Assembly (NCBI GenBank): GCA_037176905.1
Contig: JBBBWG010009280.1
Span: 1-23,142, forward strand
Length of the DNA stretch: 23,142 bases
Direction of reading: 5' to 3'
From: Azolla pinnata
Taxonomy: Eukaryota > Streptophyta > Polypodiopsida > Salviniales > Salviniaceae
This document shows positions 1 to 9,715 of this stretch, piece by piece. Each line of letters opens with the position of its first letter. Positions within the stretch are counted from its first letter, which is position 1. A model generated the notes under the pieces. That model searched no databases and was not told the DNA's origin. It was given only the letters and a program-made list of their open reading frames with translations. The translations under genes and the position numbers were made by a program.

Positions 1-555
1 GAGTCGTGTTTTAGATCCGAACCGACGTATGTAAATAGGATTCCGGTGATCCGAAAGGACACCAAAATTTGTATATATAAGACGGTGGGGTCTGTCTTGT
101 AAAAAGTCCGGAAATGTTAATATAAGAAGAGCTTTGCGCCTATCTATAGTCTTGTGCGTGTAGTCGAGTATTGTAGTCGGGCAGCTACGTAATTACGGAA
201 GTAACACATAGCCGGGATTACGGCCGAAAGCTTACGGTCTTGCGGCAAAGGAGATTATGTAGATCAGGATTTTCCCGAATCTATCGGAGAGCCGTAAGCT
301 GGTGACAGAAAAGTGGAACGTATCAATATACCATTCATCTTCACCCACGTAAAGTCTTAGGCTTTCTCCGGAAGGGCTAACAATACTCAACTCCGAAACG
401 ATCGACGGTAAAAGCTGCTTAAAACCTACCGGACAAAGACACGGTTTGGAGTGTTTCGTGAAGGCTTCTGTACTATTTAGAGCTCAACAAATACAACCGC
501 AAGGCGAGTGAGCGAAGAAGGCGAACATCCCTAGGACGTTCCTCGTACCTCGTCA
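1..555. other. gene-free CpG-rich segment, possible LTR remnant
   Basis: No convincing coding frame is visible. The segment is richer in CpG than the AT-rich DNA that follows. It contains a good TATA-like element (TATATATAAG, about 71-80), followed by a mixed stretch such as is seen in retrotransposon LTRs. No terminal inverted ends, primer-binding site or retroviral-type protein could be identified. The window start cuts it, so a repeat boundary cannot be placed. A decayed or solo LTR is an inference only; it could equally be unique sequence downstream of the neighbouring minus-strand gene. Confidence 0.25.
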
Positions 556-960
556 TCAAGCAACGACTGCGCTCTCTTGCTGGTGCCCTTCCCGGTGAAA
601 TGCATGTTGGCGATGTTCACGTTTCTCCTGGGTGGAGTCCCTGTCGCCAATGCGATCACGACTCTCCCAAACCCTGTCTTCATCACGACGACGATCACGA
701 CGCTCCTCCTCTTCAAGTTCGCCCTCGCGCGATATCCTGCCACGACGACGTTCGAAGCGCCTGCTCTCCTCGTCGAACTCGCGCTCGGGGCCACGGATCC
801 CACGTTCCTCATCACGGGAGCCTCTCCTATTCTCGGAGTAGCGGCCCTCCTCCGGAGATGCCCGATCATGACGCTCGCGCCTCTCCTTGCCGGACTTCAT
901 GCTTCTACCACAATCTGCAAGGCTCTGCATTGAAGGGCCATACTTGCAGAGAACTTCATA
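556..960 (-). other. Arg/Glu/Asp-rich C-terminal extension of the PARN-like gene
   Basis: In the same frame as the PARN-like exon 7, but beyond the in-frame TAG at 972-970, about 135 codons remain open to a TGA at 556-558. The first part (AYEVLCKYG) still aligns with the PARN C-terminus. After that the sequence turns into alternating-charge RE/RD/RR runs such as RRFERRRGR, EEEERRDRRRDEDR and SRDRIGDRD. Such regions resemble the RD/RE tails of RNA-processing proteins. I do not recall this tail in the Arabidopsis PARN proteins. The DNA is visibly more GC-rich than the exon upstream. Whether it is translated depends on the TAG. Confidence 0.55.
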
Positions 961-3900
961 AGCTGCAAACTAGGCTACTCTTAATCCATCTATTCCGTGC
1001 AGTTCCCCGCATCTCTCAATCATAGACAGAAATTGCTCTATTGCCTCAACACTAGAAAATCTTGCTAATGCTGACCTATCATCCAGTGGATAAATGTCCA
1101 CTAGATTCTTCACTTTCAGAATTTCATTTATAGCTAATTGTATTGATGATGGAGCAGGTCCGTTTGTATATCCCCATAGAAGAGCTACTCGAGCACTAGG
1201 GTCATCAATTTGCTGGTCCACACTAGTGGCATTGACTTCACGTCTTGTAGACAGATCAAGCACTAGAGGAACCAATGAGTTCAAGTATAACTTGTTCACA
1301 TGCTTTCTTATTCCCTTTTTACTCTTCATGTCCACAAACTGTTTTATCTCGCTAGGATTGGTGTTTTTCACATCACATATGTGAGCAAACAGGCACCCTG
1401 GCATGTAAGCCTTATTTCCATTATCACAGACTTTGGGTCGCAATTGTTGTCTGCAAAGAAGACGCGTCAATTATGGGCATGATACTTTGTCTCTTTATAG
1501 TATTTATTCACAAAAAAACATAGGGAAACTCCATACAATTCATCAAGATATCGAGCATGAAAGGTCTCAGAAATTATACCTCCCACTCTGAGTTTTGTTT
1601 GATGCCAGTACATTTGATGTTTGATCTGCCAGTTTATAGCTTTTCTTGCCATGACCACAACATAATTTCGAGTACAAATCCTCTACTGTACTTTCATTTT
1701 CATTGTCCAAATGTATGATATTCTTGGCAAGATATTCTGTGTCGATGATGCAAGGGAAATTTTCAGTCAGCATGGATGAAAATTCCATGGCATTGAAAGG
1801 GAGAGGTTTGAAAAAGTTCTTGACGATATGAAGAAAATCTGCAAAATCCCAGATCTAAGCCATTGCACAATTTTCCACACATCAAACTCACGTACATAAT
1901 GAATCAGTTTACGAAGAATGCAATGATGGCCTATAACCACCTTCTTTGATTCCACAATGCAATCTATAACATGGCGGAAGCCTATAGATTCGAAAAGTTG
2001 CCTTTCTTTTTCTTTGTTTTCTCCTTGTTCCAGCTCTTCCTTATTGGAAAGGAAACTGACATTAAACCCAAGTCACTGAAGGTGAAACATGCAGACATAA
2101 CGAGTGATGTGATACTTAAATTTCTCACACGAAAACGTAGAGAGAGACAGAGAACGTTAATAAGAATACATAAATATGCAGATAACCAAACTATAAAGTT
2201 AGAAATATGTCAGATATCTAGCGTTAATTCATTGCATACAATCCAGGTCAGATTGACTCATGAAGATGTAGCACTAAGTGTGAGGAAAAGCTTTGAAACA
2301 TTTCATACATGAGACAGGCTTTTCAAGGCTTATAGATGAGAGGATTATTGATAAGATAACATTTGGATGGCTCTCTTATGTCTAGAATACCTCTTGGAGT
2401 TCCAGCATGAGCTCTAAATACAGTAAATATTTACCATGTAACGGTCTCCATGGGGCTCAGAAAATTAAATCTGATTCCAATTTTGTCAGCCTTAGGGTTC
2501 TTTATGTAGATAGGCATCTAGTCTTAAACCTTGCAAAACTATGTAACTTCTTCTCAGACCTTAAACGATCTAGAAAATGGCAGATGCAATGTGAAGTCAT
2601 GGACCACTATTATGCCTGCACTCAACAACTTACAAAGTTCTGCGCTCCCACTACAAGCTTGTTGACATTTTCATATAGATGAGAACCAACATGTTTCTAT
2701 CTCCACTGAAAAAATAATATGAGCATCTTTTTCAGGTGGAGGACCAGCTTAGTAGAACTTTAAAAGATTGGGGTAACATTACTTTGTACAGGAGTTGAAC
2801 AAAAAGAATTTCACAGGTGTTGTGGAAAACTAACCAGCAGGACAACTTGCTCTGCATCTGATGCAGCATAAAAGATATGCACATTCTTGTTTCTGCTCGA
2901 AGGACTATCTGGTTGAACAACAGCCACGAGGTCTTTGTAATCAAGCTGAAGCACCTGTAAAAATAATCATCATTCCAGTTGTACTGAAATGACTGACCTT
3001 TGATAATGCATCTCATTACTTCACACATAGGTACTAGAATTCATGTTTACTCTAGATTTATCTGCATGTTATTCTGGAGTATTTACATGTCCATGCAACC
3101 AAGCCAAACCGAGTCTGGAGGACATTTGCTCAACCAGCTTTATCCGATAGCTGAACAGTCAAGTTTAATTTCATGTGATGAAATGTCTTTGTATCTGAAG
3201 AAATGATTCTACTGAGAACAAGCGTATACACCATCCAAGTAAAAGAGAACAATGCCCAGCGAATCATAACTGTGTTCATTCAGATTCTATTCATGTCCTA
3301 CGGCCAGGTTTTCTGACATGAATATGGAGAACAAACAATGTAGCTGCAGATGTATCCTGTGTAGCAATGTCTGATAAAACATCCACTTGATGCAAGATTT
3401 CAGAAAACAATCAAAAACATGTGTGCGAAATGTATTACATTACCTCTAAAAGCACTAAAACTTCATGATGACCTAGGGATTCCCACTTCATGGATGCATG
3501 CAAGAGCCAAGGAGGTTCACATAACTTATACCATACCACATTCGAGTTTGGGAATCGCCTAAACATCATTGAGATCTTCTGTTCAGATTCTAGTTGCACT
3601 CGCTGATAGATATCCCCATTTGATATGACTCTACCTCCAGTACCATTTTCACGAAACCATTCCACTAATTTCTTCCTTATGTGTTGTGAGAAGATCTTGT
3701 CTGAAGAGCTCATCTCCACATCATTTGAGCACCGCTGCCTAATTGTCCCAAGGATTTGCACCCCCCCATAATCTTCAGATTCAAAACCCACTTTGCGCCC
3801 AGCCATCAACTCTTCTTCTCTGGACATGTATGAGATTCCTGTTTGCAGATCAGAATCCAATGAGATCAGAATCCTATGAATGATTACAAATCATACAATC

Positions 3901-4522
3901 AGATGCTGTAACAATCCAAAAAACTATTGACAAAGTTAAGCAACAAAGAGGCCAGAATATGTCATCATTAAGCTACTCGATCGAAGGTAATAATCATCAT
4001 TTTCCAATGCCAATATTAACAATTTAGTTGAATCCAATGCAACAACGTAATGATTTTAGGTGACATCAGCAATTCGAGAACCTTAACTTTATTGATTCTA
4101 GGAAATAAAAATAGCAGTTAGATCTGAGCATGAAATCAGAGAACGTTTTCACATTACTAAAACAAAGCATGCTCTCAAAATGCCCATATGTAGATGGTCA
4201 TTGTTTATTGTTCACCAGTAGATTTCAACACCAATAAATTTCTTTTCAATTTCAATAACTACAGTGATTTCAACTGTTAGTAGTAACTAAGTGCAGTAGC
4301 CTTAAACTTGGATAGATCAAATGCCAGCAAAGACTTTGATGCTATCAATGGAAATGAGAACTTAACAATCTATCCTACAATGCATACAATTAATCTATAA
4401 AAAGTAATTCTATTCTCTTTTTTTCCCATAAAGTTCAGCTCTTTGTGTGCATTTGGGTTTAATCCTCATGAGATCATCCTGAATATGTAATAAATGAACT
4501 AAGACAAGAGTATCTCCATTAC

Positions 4523-4653
4523 CCTGCAGGATGCATGTGTTGAAATCGAATCCATGGTTTGCCATAGCCTCCAAATCCTCAGTGTCACACAAAAAGCTCG
4601 CACTGTCTACTCTCAAGTTTAGACCATCTTGAGGGAATTAATAAAAGTTGAAC
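4523..4653 (-). other. PARN-like exon 2 containing a premature TAA
   Basis: The acceptor CTTGCAG precedes 4653 and the donor GTAATG follows 4523. Phase 2 input from exon 1 restores a Pro codon, then reads FNFY, TAA (4640-4638), FPQDGLNL and on into FDFNTCI. Plant and animal PARNs have a hydrophobic residue (L or V) at the TAA position, so a single change such as TTA to TAA explains it. An alternative acceptor (CTCAAG before 4627) would skip the stop, but its phase fits neither exon 1 frame. Confidence 0.6.
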
Positions 4654-5872
4654 CTGCAAGCAAAAGGAAGATTGGAACTGATTAGCTACCACTTTCCTCT
4701 TGATATTTGACATAATCTTCCTTTTATCCTTTGCATCGCTGCATTCCATAACCTTCCAGCAGCTTTGCTCACTTTTCTTTTATCCTTGCGCCCCATTATC
4801 ACCTGTGAATTACAATTCTGTTTTCAAGTTCCTTTTATTCTCTAATGCAGTTGCAATCTTGCCATTATTCCTCTGATTGCATATCTTGGCTTTTTCTTCC
4901 TTTCTTTACAGCATATAAAGAATATGGCAAATAGTTTGAAGAGCAATTGTCGCAGAGAAGATCGATATGACAGTGTAAATTATATTACACGTTTGCACTG
5001 ACTGATTTCTTCGGTTCACTGAGGCAATCGAAGCTCTGGCAACAACACAAGCGATTGCTCGGAGGGTCGACATATGACCTAGGAGACCAAAAATAAGAAT
5101 TGCCCACGTCTAATATCTGGAGGCGGAGTAGAGACTCTCGTTGTTTCAGTACTTTTACCAATGGAATGCTGGAGTGGAGAGTGCAAGGTTCTTTCAATCG
5201 TGTGTGTGTGTGTGAAGAATCGGTGGAAGGATCAAGATGGGAGGCAGATGTGTGGAAAACCATACTTAAATACAATGGGGGGAAGAGCATCGCATCAAAG
5301 CGTGATGATGCTCAGACACCTGAAATTGCTCAAGACAGATCACGGTAGTCTCAACAAACTGTACCCCAATGTGACAAGAGAGAAAGAGAGAAGATTACGG
5401 TTTGGCCACAAGCTGCTGTTGCTGCTGTTGCAGAGGGGATGGAGAAGGCGCAGACGCCGAGCTGGAGCATGGCGAAGTGGTGTGCAGGGTCCCTGAGGTT
5501 GAGGTAGGAGGTGTGCAGAGTTTCCATGGGGTTTCCACTCGTCCTGCGCCATGAAGCCGAGGATCCGCGGCCTGTGAGGACGGCGTGGACGGACAGGAAG
5601 TCGGCTCCATGGACACACCCCCTCAAGCTCCGCTCGAGGACGCTGCGGAAGTTGCTCCGCGTAACTGTCACGGAGCGGGAGCAGTTGCAGGTGGAGAAGG
5701 GCACGACAGGTACTACTCTTGCGCCACCATCGCCATAGCCATGGCAACCTTGCCCTCGTCTGCAGTTGCTTCTGGTGTTTTTGGCGATAGCAGCAGCAGC
5801 AGCGATGGTGATGGTGGAGGAGCAGGCGCCATGGAAACCTCGAGGCCATCTTCTCGCAAGAAGCTGCCACAT

Positions 5873-5951
5873 TTCTTCTTCTTCTTCTTCTTCTTCTTCT
5901 TCTTCTTCTTCCTTCTTCGTCTTCGTCGTCGTCGTCGTCGTCGTCGTCGTT
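5873..5951. repeat. (TTC)n followed by (GTC)n microsatellite
   Basis: About 13 TTC units run directly into about 11 GTC units. On the minus strand this reads GAC then GAA repeats and lies immediately 5' of the PARN-like start codon, so it would be in the 5' UTR. It creates long spurious low-complexity frames on both strands (poly-Ser, poly-Phe, poly-Lys, poly-Arg, poly-Asp). Confidence 0.9.
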
Positions 5952-6842
5952 CTGTCTCTGCAGAACTTCTTTCTGCGTACGTATACGTATACCTATACGA
6001 ATACGAATACGAATACGCACTAGTACATGCATGCCTATAGGTATGCAATACATACAAGGGAATGACGGGGGAGCCACTAAGGTTTTTTGGAGACATACGG
6101 TATTATCTTGGGTATATGCCCAAGCGTTGTAACTACCTGTAGTCGAGCGGATTCGGTACTGTATTATTATTATTTGTACATTGTATGAGTTCTCGTATCG
6201 CTTCACGACTCGTATTTGTAATCGTCGTCATGCTCGCGTAGATGAAGTGAATACAGAAGAACATGATTGTACACTCTGCCTCCCTCGCCTGAGCTGACGT
6301 TTATTCTATATTTCTTTCTTGCGTTCTTTCTCGCGGTATATGTAGCTACGCTCGTATGTGCTGGGCTCTTTTGTCTCTGCTTGAGGTCTGGTAGAACATC
6401 TTCTCGATGCTTCTTCTGTAGATGCTTTTCAGGCAACCGATTTGATTCAAATACCAGCCGATCTTGGTGAGATTTGGAAGAAAAAAAAAACGCTTTGACA
6501 CACCATCCAGCTCGGTTGAAACATAGGCATATCAGATGTCCAAATTTATAAATTGCCTGTCTTTCAAAACATGGCTCGATCTGTGCCCGAGCCAAAACCC
6601 GCAAGATGGATCCGGCCATTTTTCGTTTCGTGCTTGGTCTCTATCAGTTTCTAAGATTAGCAGGTAGCTCTATATGACTCGGACATAACGATATCTTACT
6701 AATAAAATAGGCCTTGATCCTTACAATGCCCGTTATATATGCATGAACTCCACGTGGATTCGAGTCAAAAACACAATCCCAACAAGTCAGTTTTCCCCAA
6801 GCGCGTCCATCAGCAACAAGTTTAGGCCCGGAAGACGAAGGT

Positions 6843-6843
6843 G

Positions 6844-6881
<38 letters not shown>

Positions 6882-6882
6882 G
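6843..6882. repeat. (TA)n(CA)n microsatellite
   Basis: A compound dinucleotide tract: about ten TA units followed by about nine CA units. It is in intergenic DNA and is the source of the short VCVCVCIYIYIY-type frames there. Confidence 0.9.
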
Positions 6883-7496
6883 AAAGATACACTTAGAGAG
6901 CCAACATATGATTGGCATCTTCCCATTATCGGAGGCAGAGTCGGATTCGATTCCAGAGCTCTGGATGTTGGAATCGGTATCAGAGAGCAGAGTCATGCAT
7001 TCCGATAAGGTCACAGATTCTGTGGGAAGGTAGGAAGGTAGTTAGTTAGTTGGGCAAGCCCATTTTGTCTGATGCCACAACACAAGAGGATGGTAGGTTT
7101 GGAAGTATAAATCAATCAAACAAATAAAAATAATAACACATATATCTTTATTTCTTTACTTCATTTCTTGAGTGGATTTCTTGATGCATAAAAATTAATT
7201 CATAAATAAGTGCATATCGATTATATAAATAAATAATAATATGCCAAATTTATTTAGATATTTATCTATTTATACTTTATATATGTTTGTTTATTTTTTA
7301 TCTACCAGAAAAACCTGAAATTTTCAGTCATATGGCACGTGTGGGGGCACCAGCAGCATCATCATACCACCACCTACACCATCGTCCACATCATCATGAG
7401 CACTCATCATCATTCATCATCAACCGCTTCACGTCAATCCAAATCACAACGACCAATTTTATTTTCTCCAACAAAAGTAGTTCATAAAATAAATAG

Positions 7497-7586
7497 ATTA
7501 ATTAATTAATTAATTAATATGTATGCATGTGTGTATGTATGTATGTATGTGTGCGTGTGTGAGCATGCATGCATGATGCATTGCAT
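7497..7586. repeat. (ATTA)n, (GTAT)n and CATGCATG-rich repeat patch
   Basis: Consecutive tetranucleotide tracts: ATTA/TTAA at about 7497-7519, GTAT at about 7519-7550, then GCATGCATGCATG and TGCATTGCATTGCATG. The latter contain several overlapping CATGCA cores, which match the plant RY element. This is about 210-300 bases upstream of the SWEET start codon. A regulatory role is inference. Confidence 0.75.
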
Positions 7587-7619
7587 TGCATGACACACAT
7601 AAGAAGAAGCATTGGCTCT

Positions 7620-7722
7620 AGCTCCATCTCCATCTCCATATCTCCATATCTCATCTCCTTCTCCAACTGCATTGGCCCCTAGCTCCACCTCCATCTCCAT
7701 CTCCATCTCCATCTCCATCTCC
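7620..7722. repeat. CTCCAT hexanucleotide repeat in SWEET leader
   Basis: Two blocks of imperfect CTCCAT units (about 7620-7660 and 7681-7722) lie 70-170 bases before the SWEET start codon, probably in the 5' UTR or core promoter. The opposite strand reads as a Met-Glu repeat frame, which is an artefact of the repeat. Confidence 0.85.
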
Positions 7723-7793
7723 AACCACTGCCTACTCGACAAAACCCTAATCTCCAAGCTCCACCACCTTCCACTGCTAGGAACATCATCGAA

Positions 7794-9194
7794 ATGGAGC
7801 TCATTGTAGCTGTCTTCGGTATCCTAGGTACTTGCAGACATACATGCATATGCATGCATCTATAATCGGACAAGCGTGTTGCATTCTTCCTTTTTGTCTA
7901 GCCATTGCTTCTTTTCTCGTCGGATCGAGCTCAGTAACAGTTCCCTGTCTTTGTGTCACGCAGGCAATGCTACAGCGGTGTTGCTCTTCCTGTCGCCCTT
8001 GTGAGTAAAATTGACCTTCCTCTTTTCGACTCCAAAAACTAACCAATGCCGATGACACACCACCGCTCAAATTTGGCTAAGCTTGTCGAGCCAGGTCCTT
8101 ACGGCGGTGAAGCTGCTGACATTGGGCTCTTTCTGTTTTCCCACTCTGCAGACCCACGTTCTGGGAGATTATCAAGAAGAAGTCGTCGGGATCATACTCA
8201 GGCATTCCCTATGCTTGCACACTCGGCAACTGTCTGCTATGGGTCTTCTATGGGCTTCCCGTGATCACCCAAAACAACATCCTGGTGATCACCATCAACG
8301 GTTTCGGCGTCGCATTGGAGTCGCTCTACCTGCTCATCTTCATTCCATGCTCCAAGCCAAATGCTAGAGTAAGCAATCACTCTCGACTCTAGCCGGTCCT
8401 GGTACTACTGATAGTAGCAGATTCAAGTCATCGACCCAGTAGTCAACAAACTACTCAACTAACCGACTCCAGATGCAGTAGAAATTCTGAAACTTTCTTA
8501 CTGACTCATATGCTTCTGCAGGCCAAAATCCTGTCCTTGGTGGGCATTATACTGTTCTTCTACAGTGCCATGATAGCCCTTACGTTGACGATCGTCCCGA
8601 TCGAGAGGCGGGCGTTCTTTGTGGGGATCATCGCCGACGTATTCAACACCGCCATGTACGCGGCTCCGCTGTCCGTAATGGTGAGAAGCTCTTACATTGA
8701 TTGCACCTGTTGATGCATGCTTTCTGTTGCTTGGATTCACCAACTGACTAGCTAGCAACTGCCCTCTGATCGATGTAGAAATTGGTCATCCAAACAAAGA
8801 GCGTTGAATCGATGCCGTTCCTTTTGTCCCTCTGCACCCTCATCAACTCGTGCTTCTGGGGACTCTACGGCCTTATGAAGAGAGACCCGTTCATAATTGT
8901 AAGCCATTTCCCCCAAGCTCCAATCGGAACAATTCCAATAGCGATTTCAAGTCGTCGCAATGATGCATGGAGTTTTTGAGCTGATCCCACTGATTTTGTG
9001 TTTTTTTGTTTTTTTCGCAGATTCCAAATGCGCTGGGTGTGACTTTCGGCATCGTGCAAATGATCTTGTATGCTATTTACTACAAGCGCGAGAAGCCAAC
9101 ATCCATCTCCAGTAGCAACATCGTTGGGCCCTTGAAGCCGCCTGCGGACTCGAGCGAGAAGCAACAGAAGGAAGCTACAACTGGAGCTGTGTGA
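7794..9194 (+). CDS. SWEET: SWEET-family sugar transporter (bidirectional, seven-helix)
   Basis: Six exons: 7794-7827, 7964-8000, 8152-8368, 8522-8680, 8779-8898 and 9021-9194; 246 residues ending in TGA. All introns are GT-AG and all junctions keep frame; the 37-base second exon is typical of plant SWEETs. SWEETs are uniporters that move sugars down their gradient across plasma or vacuolar membranes. Two MtN3/saliva triple-helix bundles (about residues 6-90 and 97-213) are joined by a linker helix. The hallmark residues sit at the numbers known for Arabidopsis SWEET1: P23 (LSPLP), P43 (SGIPY), N73 (VITING), P145 (AAPLS), P162 (SMPF), W176 and N192 (IPNALG). The QTKSVESMPF motif is present. 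Residue 54 is Trp (Ser in SWEET1), and LVITING resembles clade II (hexose) members; clade I or II is my best guess. The hydrophilic Ser/Lys/Gln tail is normal. It converges on the hydrolase gene 521 bases downstream. The frame appears fully intact. Confidence 0.95.
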
Positions 9195-9715
9195 CGGCTG
9201 ACAAATAAGAGCATCATGTTCATCATGTTGGGCAGATCAATTCCAAAGCGGCATAATCTTTCGATGTACCCGAAAATAGTAAAAATGCCCCATGATCTAT
9301 AGTCATGCTGGATCGAAAAAACTTCAGACTTCCAAATCAAAGACATGTGGTTGTACAATAAGTTGTTCAATTGTGTTTTAATCAAGGTTTCTTCCTAATA
9401 GCGTAAACCAAATTGTACAATTTAGACACCAAATTGTTCAATCTATAGGTCATAATACATTAACCTATCTATATGGCTATAACATTAAGAAAGATCCAAC
9501 TCAAGGGACAAGCCGGTGAACGATCAATGGCATTAGCCGTACAGATCTACGAGTTCCGATCACTGATGTGAACGACGAAACATGGGAAGCGCAGCAGCAG
9601 CCTACACATCCTGATTTGTACACGACAATAGGATCGATCGATAACGATACGGTATGCGAAAAGAGCGTCGAAGCTGATCATGAGCTCCAGCAAGTTTGTC
9701 CATGTTAAGCTGTAG
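9195..9715. other. convergent intergenic spacer (both 3' UTRs)
   Basis: No gene. It lies between the SWEET stop codon (plus) and the hydrolase stop codon (minus), so it should contain both 3' UTRs and polyadenylation regions. AT-rich segments with short AATAAG-like and AATTGT strings occur, but no cleavage site can be fixed from sequence alone. The transcripts may overlap tail to tail. Confidence 0.6.

Larger units (their letters stand above)
556..5872 (-). pseudogene. PARN-like (poly(A)-specific ribonuclease family, DEDD/CAF1) gene, broken frame and lost catalytic residues
   Basis: Seven exons with GT-AG junctions: 5872-5399, 4653-4523, 3838-3444, 2954-2835, 2039-1913, 1838-1580 and 1450 onward. 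Intact PARN deadenylases shorten poly(A) tails; a plant member (AHG2) acts on mitochondrial poly(A) RNA. Family landmarks appear in order: an Arg/Ser-rich presequence-like start (MWQLLARRWPRGF), VTRSNF, LGVCAFS, FDFNTCI, GISYMSREEE, GFRHVID, FFKPLPFN, ENFPCIIDTEY, KHVNKLYL and an RRM-like LLWGY block. The acidic DEDD positions of human PARN (D28, E30, D292, D382) are here H96, V98, H (codon split 1913/1838) and K (1413-1411). The frame breaks three times. A frameshift lies between CAFS and QQLVAKP near 5446-5430, beside a CCCC run and a CAG tract. A TAA at 4640-4638 interrupts FNFY-FPQDG. A TAG at 972-970 interrupts GLRVA-FAAYE. After the TAG the same frame runs to TGA at 556. The frameshift alone could be a sequencing error; two nonsense codons make decay likelier. 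Family call firm; pseudogene status about 0.7. Confidence 0.75.
5952..7793. other. divergent intergenic region between PARN-like gene and SWEET gene
   Basis: No supported gene. It separates two genes transcribed away from each other, so it should hold both promoters. Up to about 6600 it is mixed, with short TACGAA repeats near 5990-6017. From about 7090 it is AT-rich, with TATA-like strings (around 7266-7285) and many simple repeats. No single promoter element can be assigned with confidence. Confidence 0.6.

Noticed and set aside
577..1025. Plus-strand frames of 118 and 141 codons.
   Set aside because: They are antisense shadows of the GC-rich charged tail of the PARN-like gene.
970..4640. 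A nuclear code in which TAA and TAG mean Gln (stops at 4638 and 970 lie in coding sequence while every intact gene here ends in TGA).
   Set aside because: The SWEET, hydrolase and Yrb30-like genes use only CAA/CAG for about 35 Gln codons and contain no in-frame TAA or TAG. Three TGA stops are too few to argue from, and a land-plant genome is not expected to use such a code.
4645..4805. Short minus-strand frame with a basic start (MGRKDKRKVSKAAGRL) in PARN-like intron 1.
   Set aside because: Only about 36 codons, no homologue recognised, and it lies just upstream of a well-supported exon 2 acceptor.
5340..6206. Long minus- and plus-strand frames with poly-Arg, poly-Lys, poly-Asp or poly-Ser runs.
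   Set aside because: They are created by the TTC/GTC microsatellite and by shadows of PARN-like exon 1.
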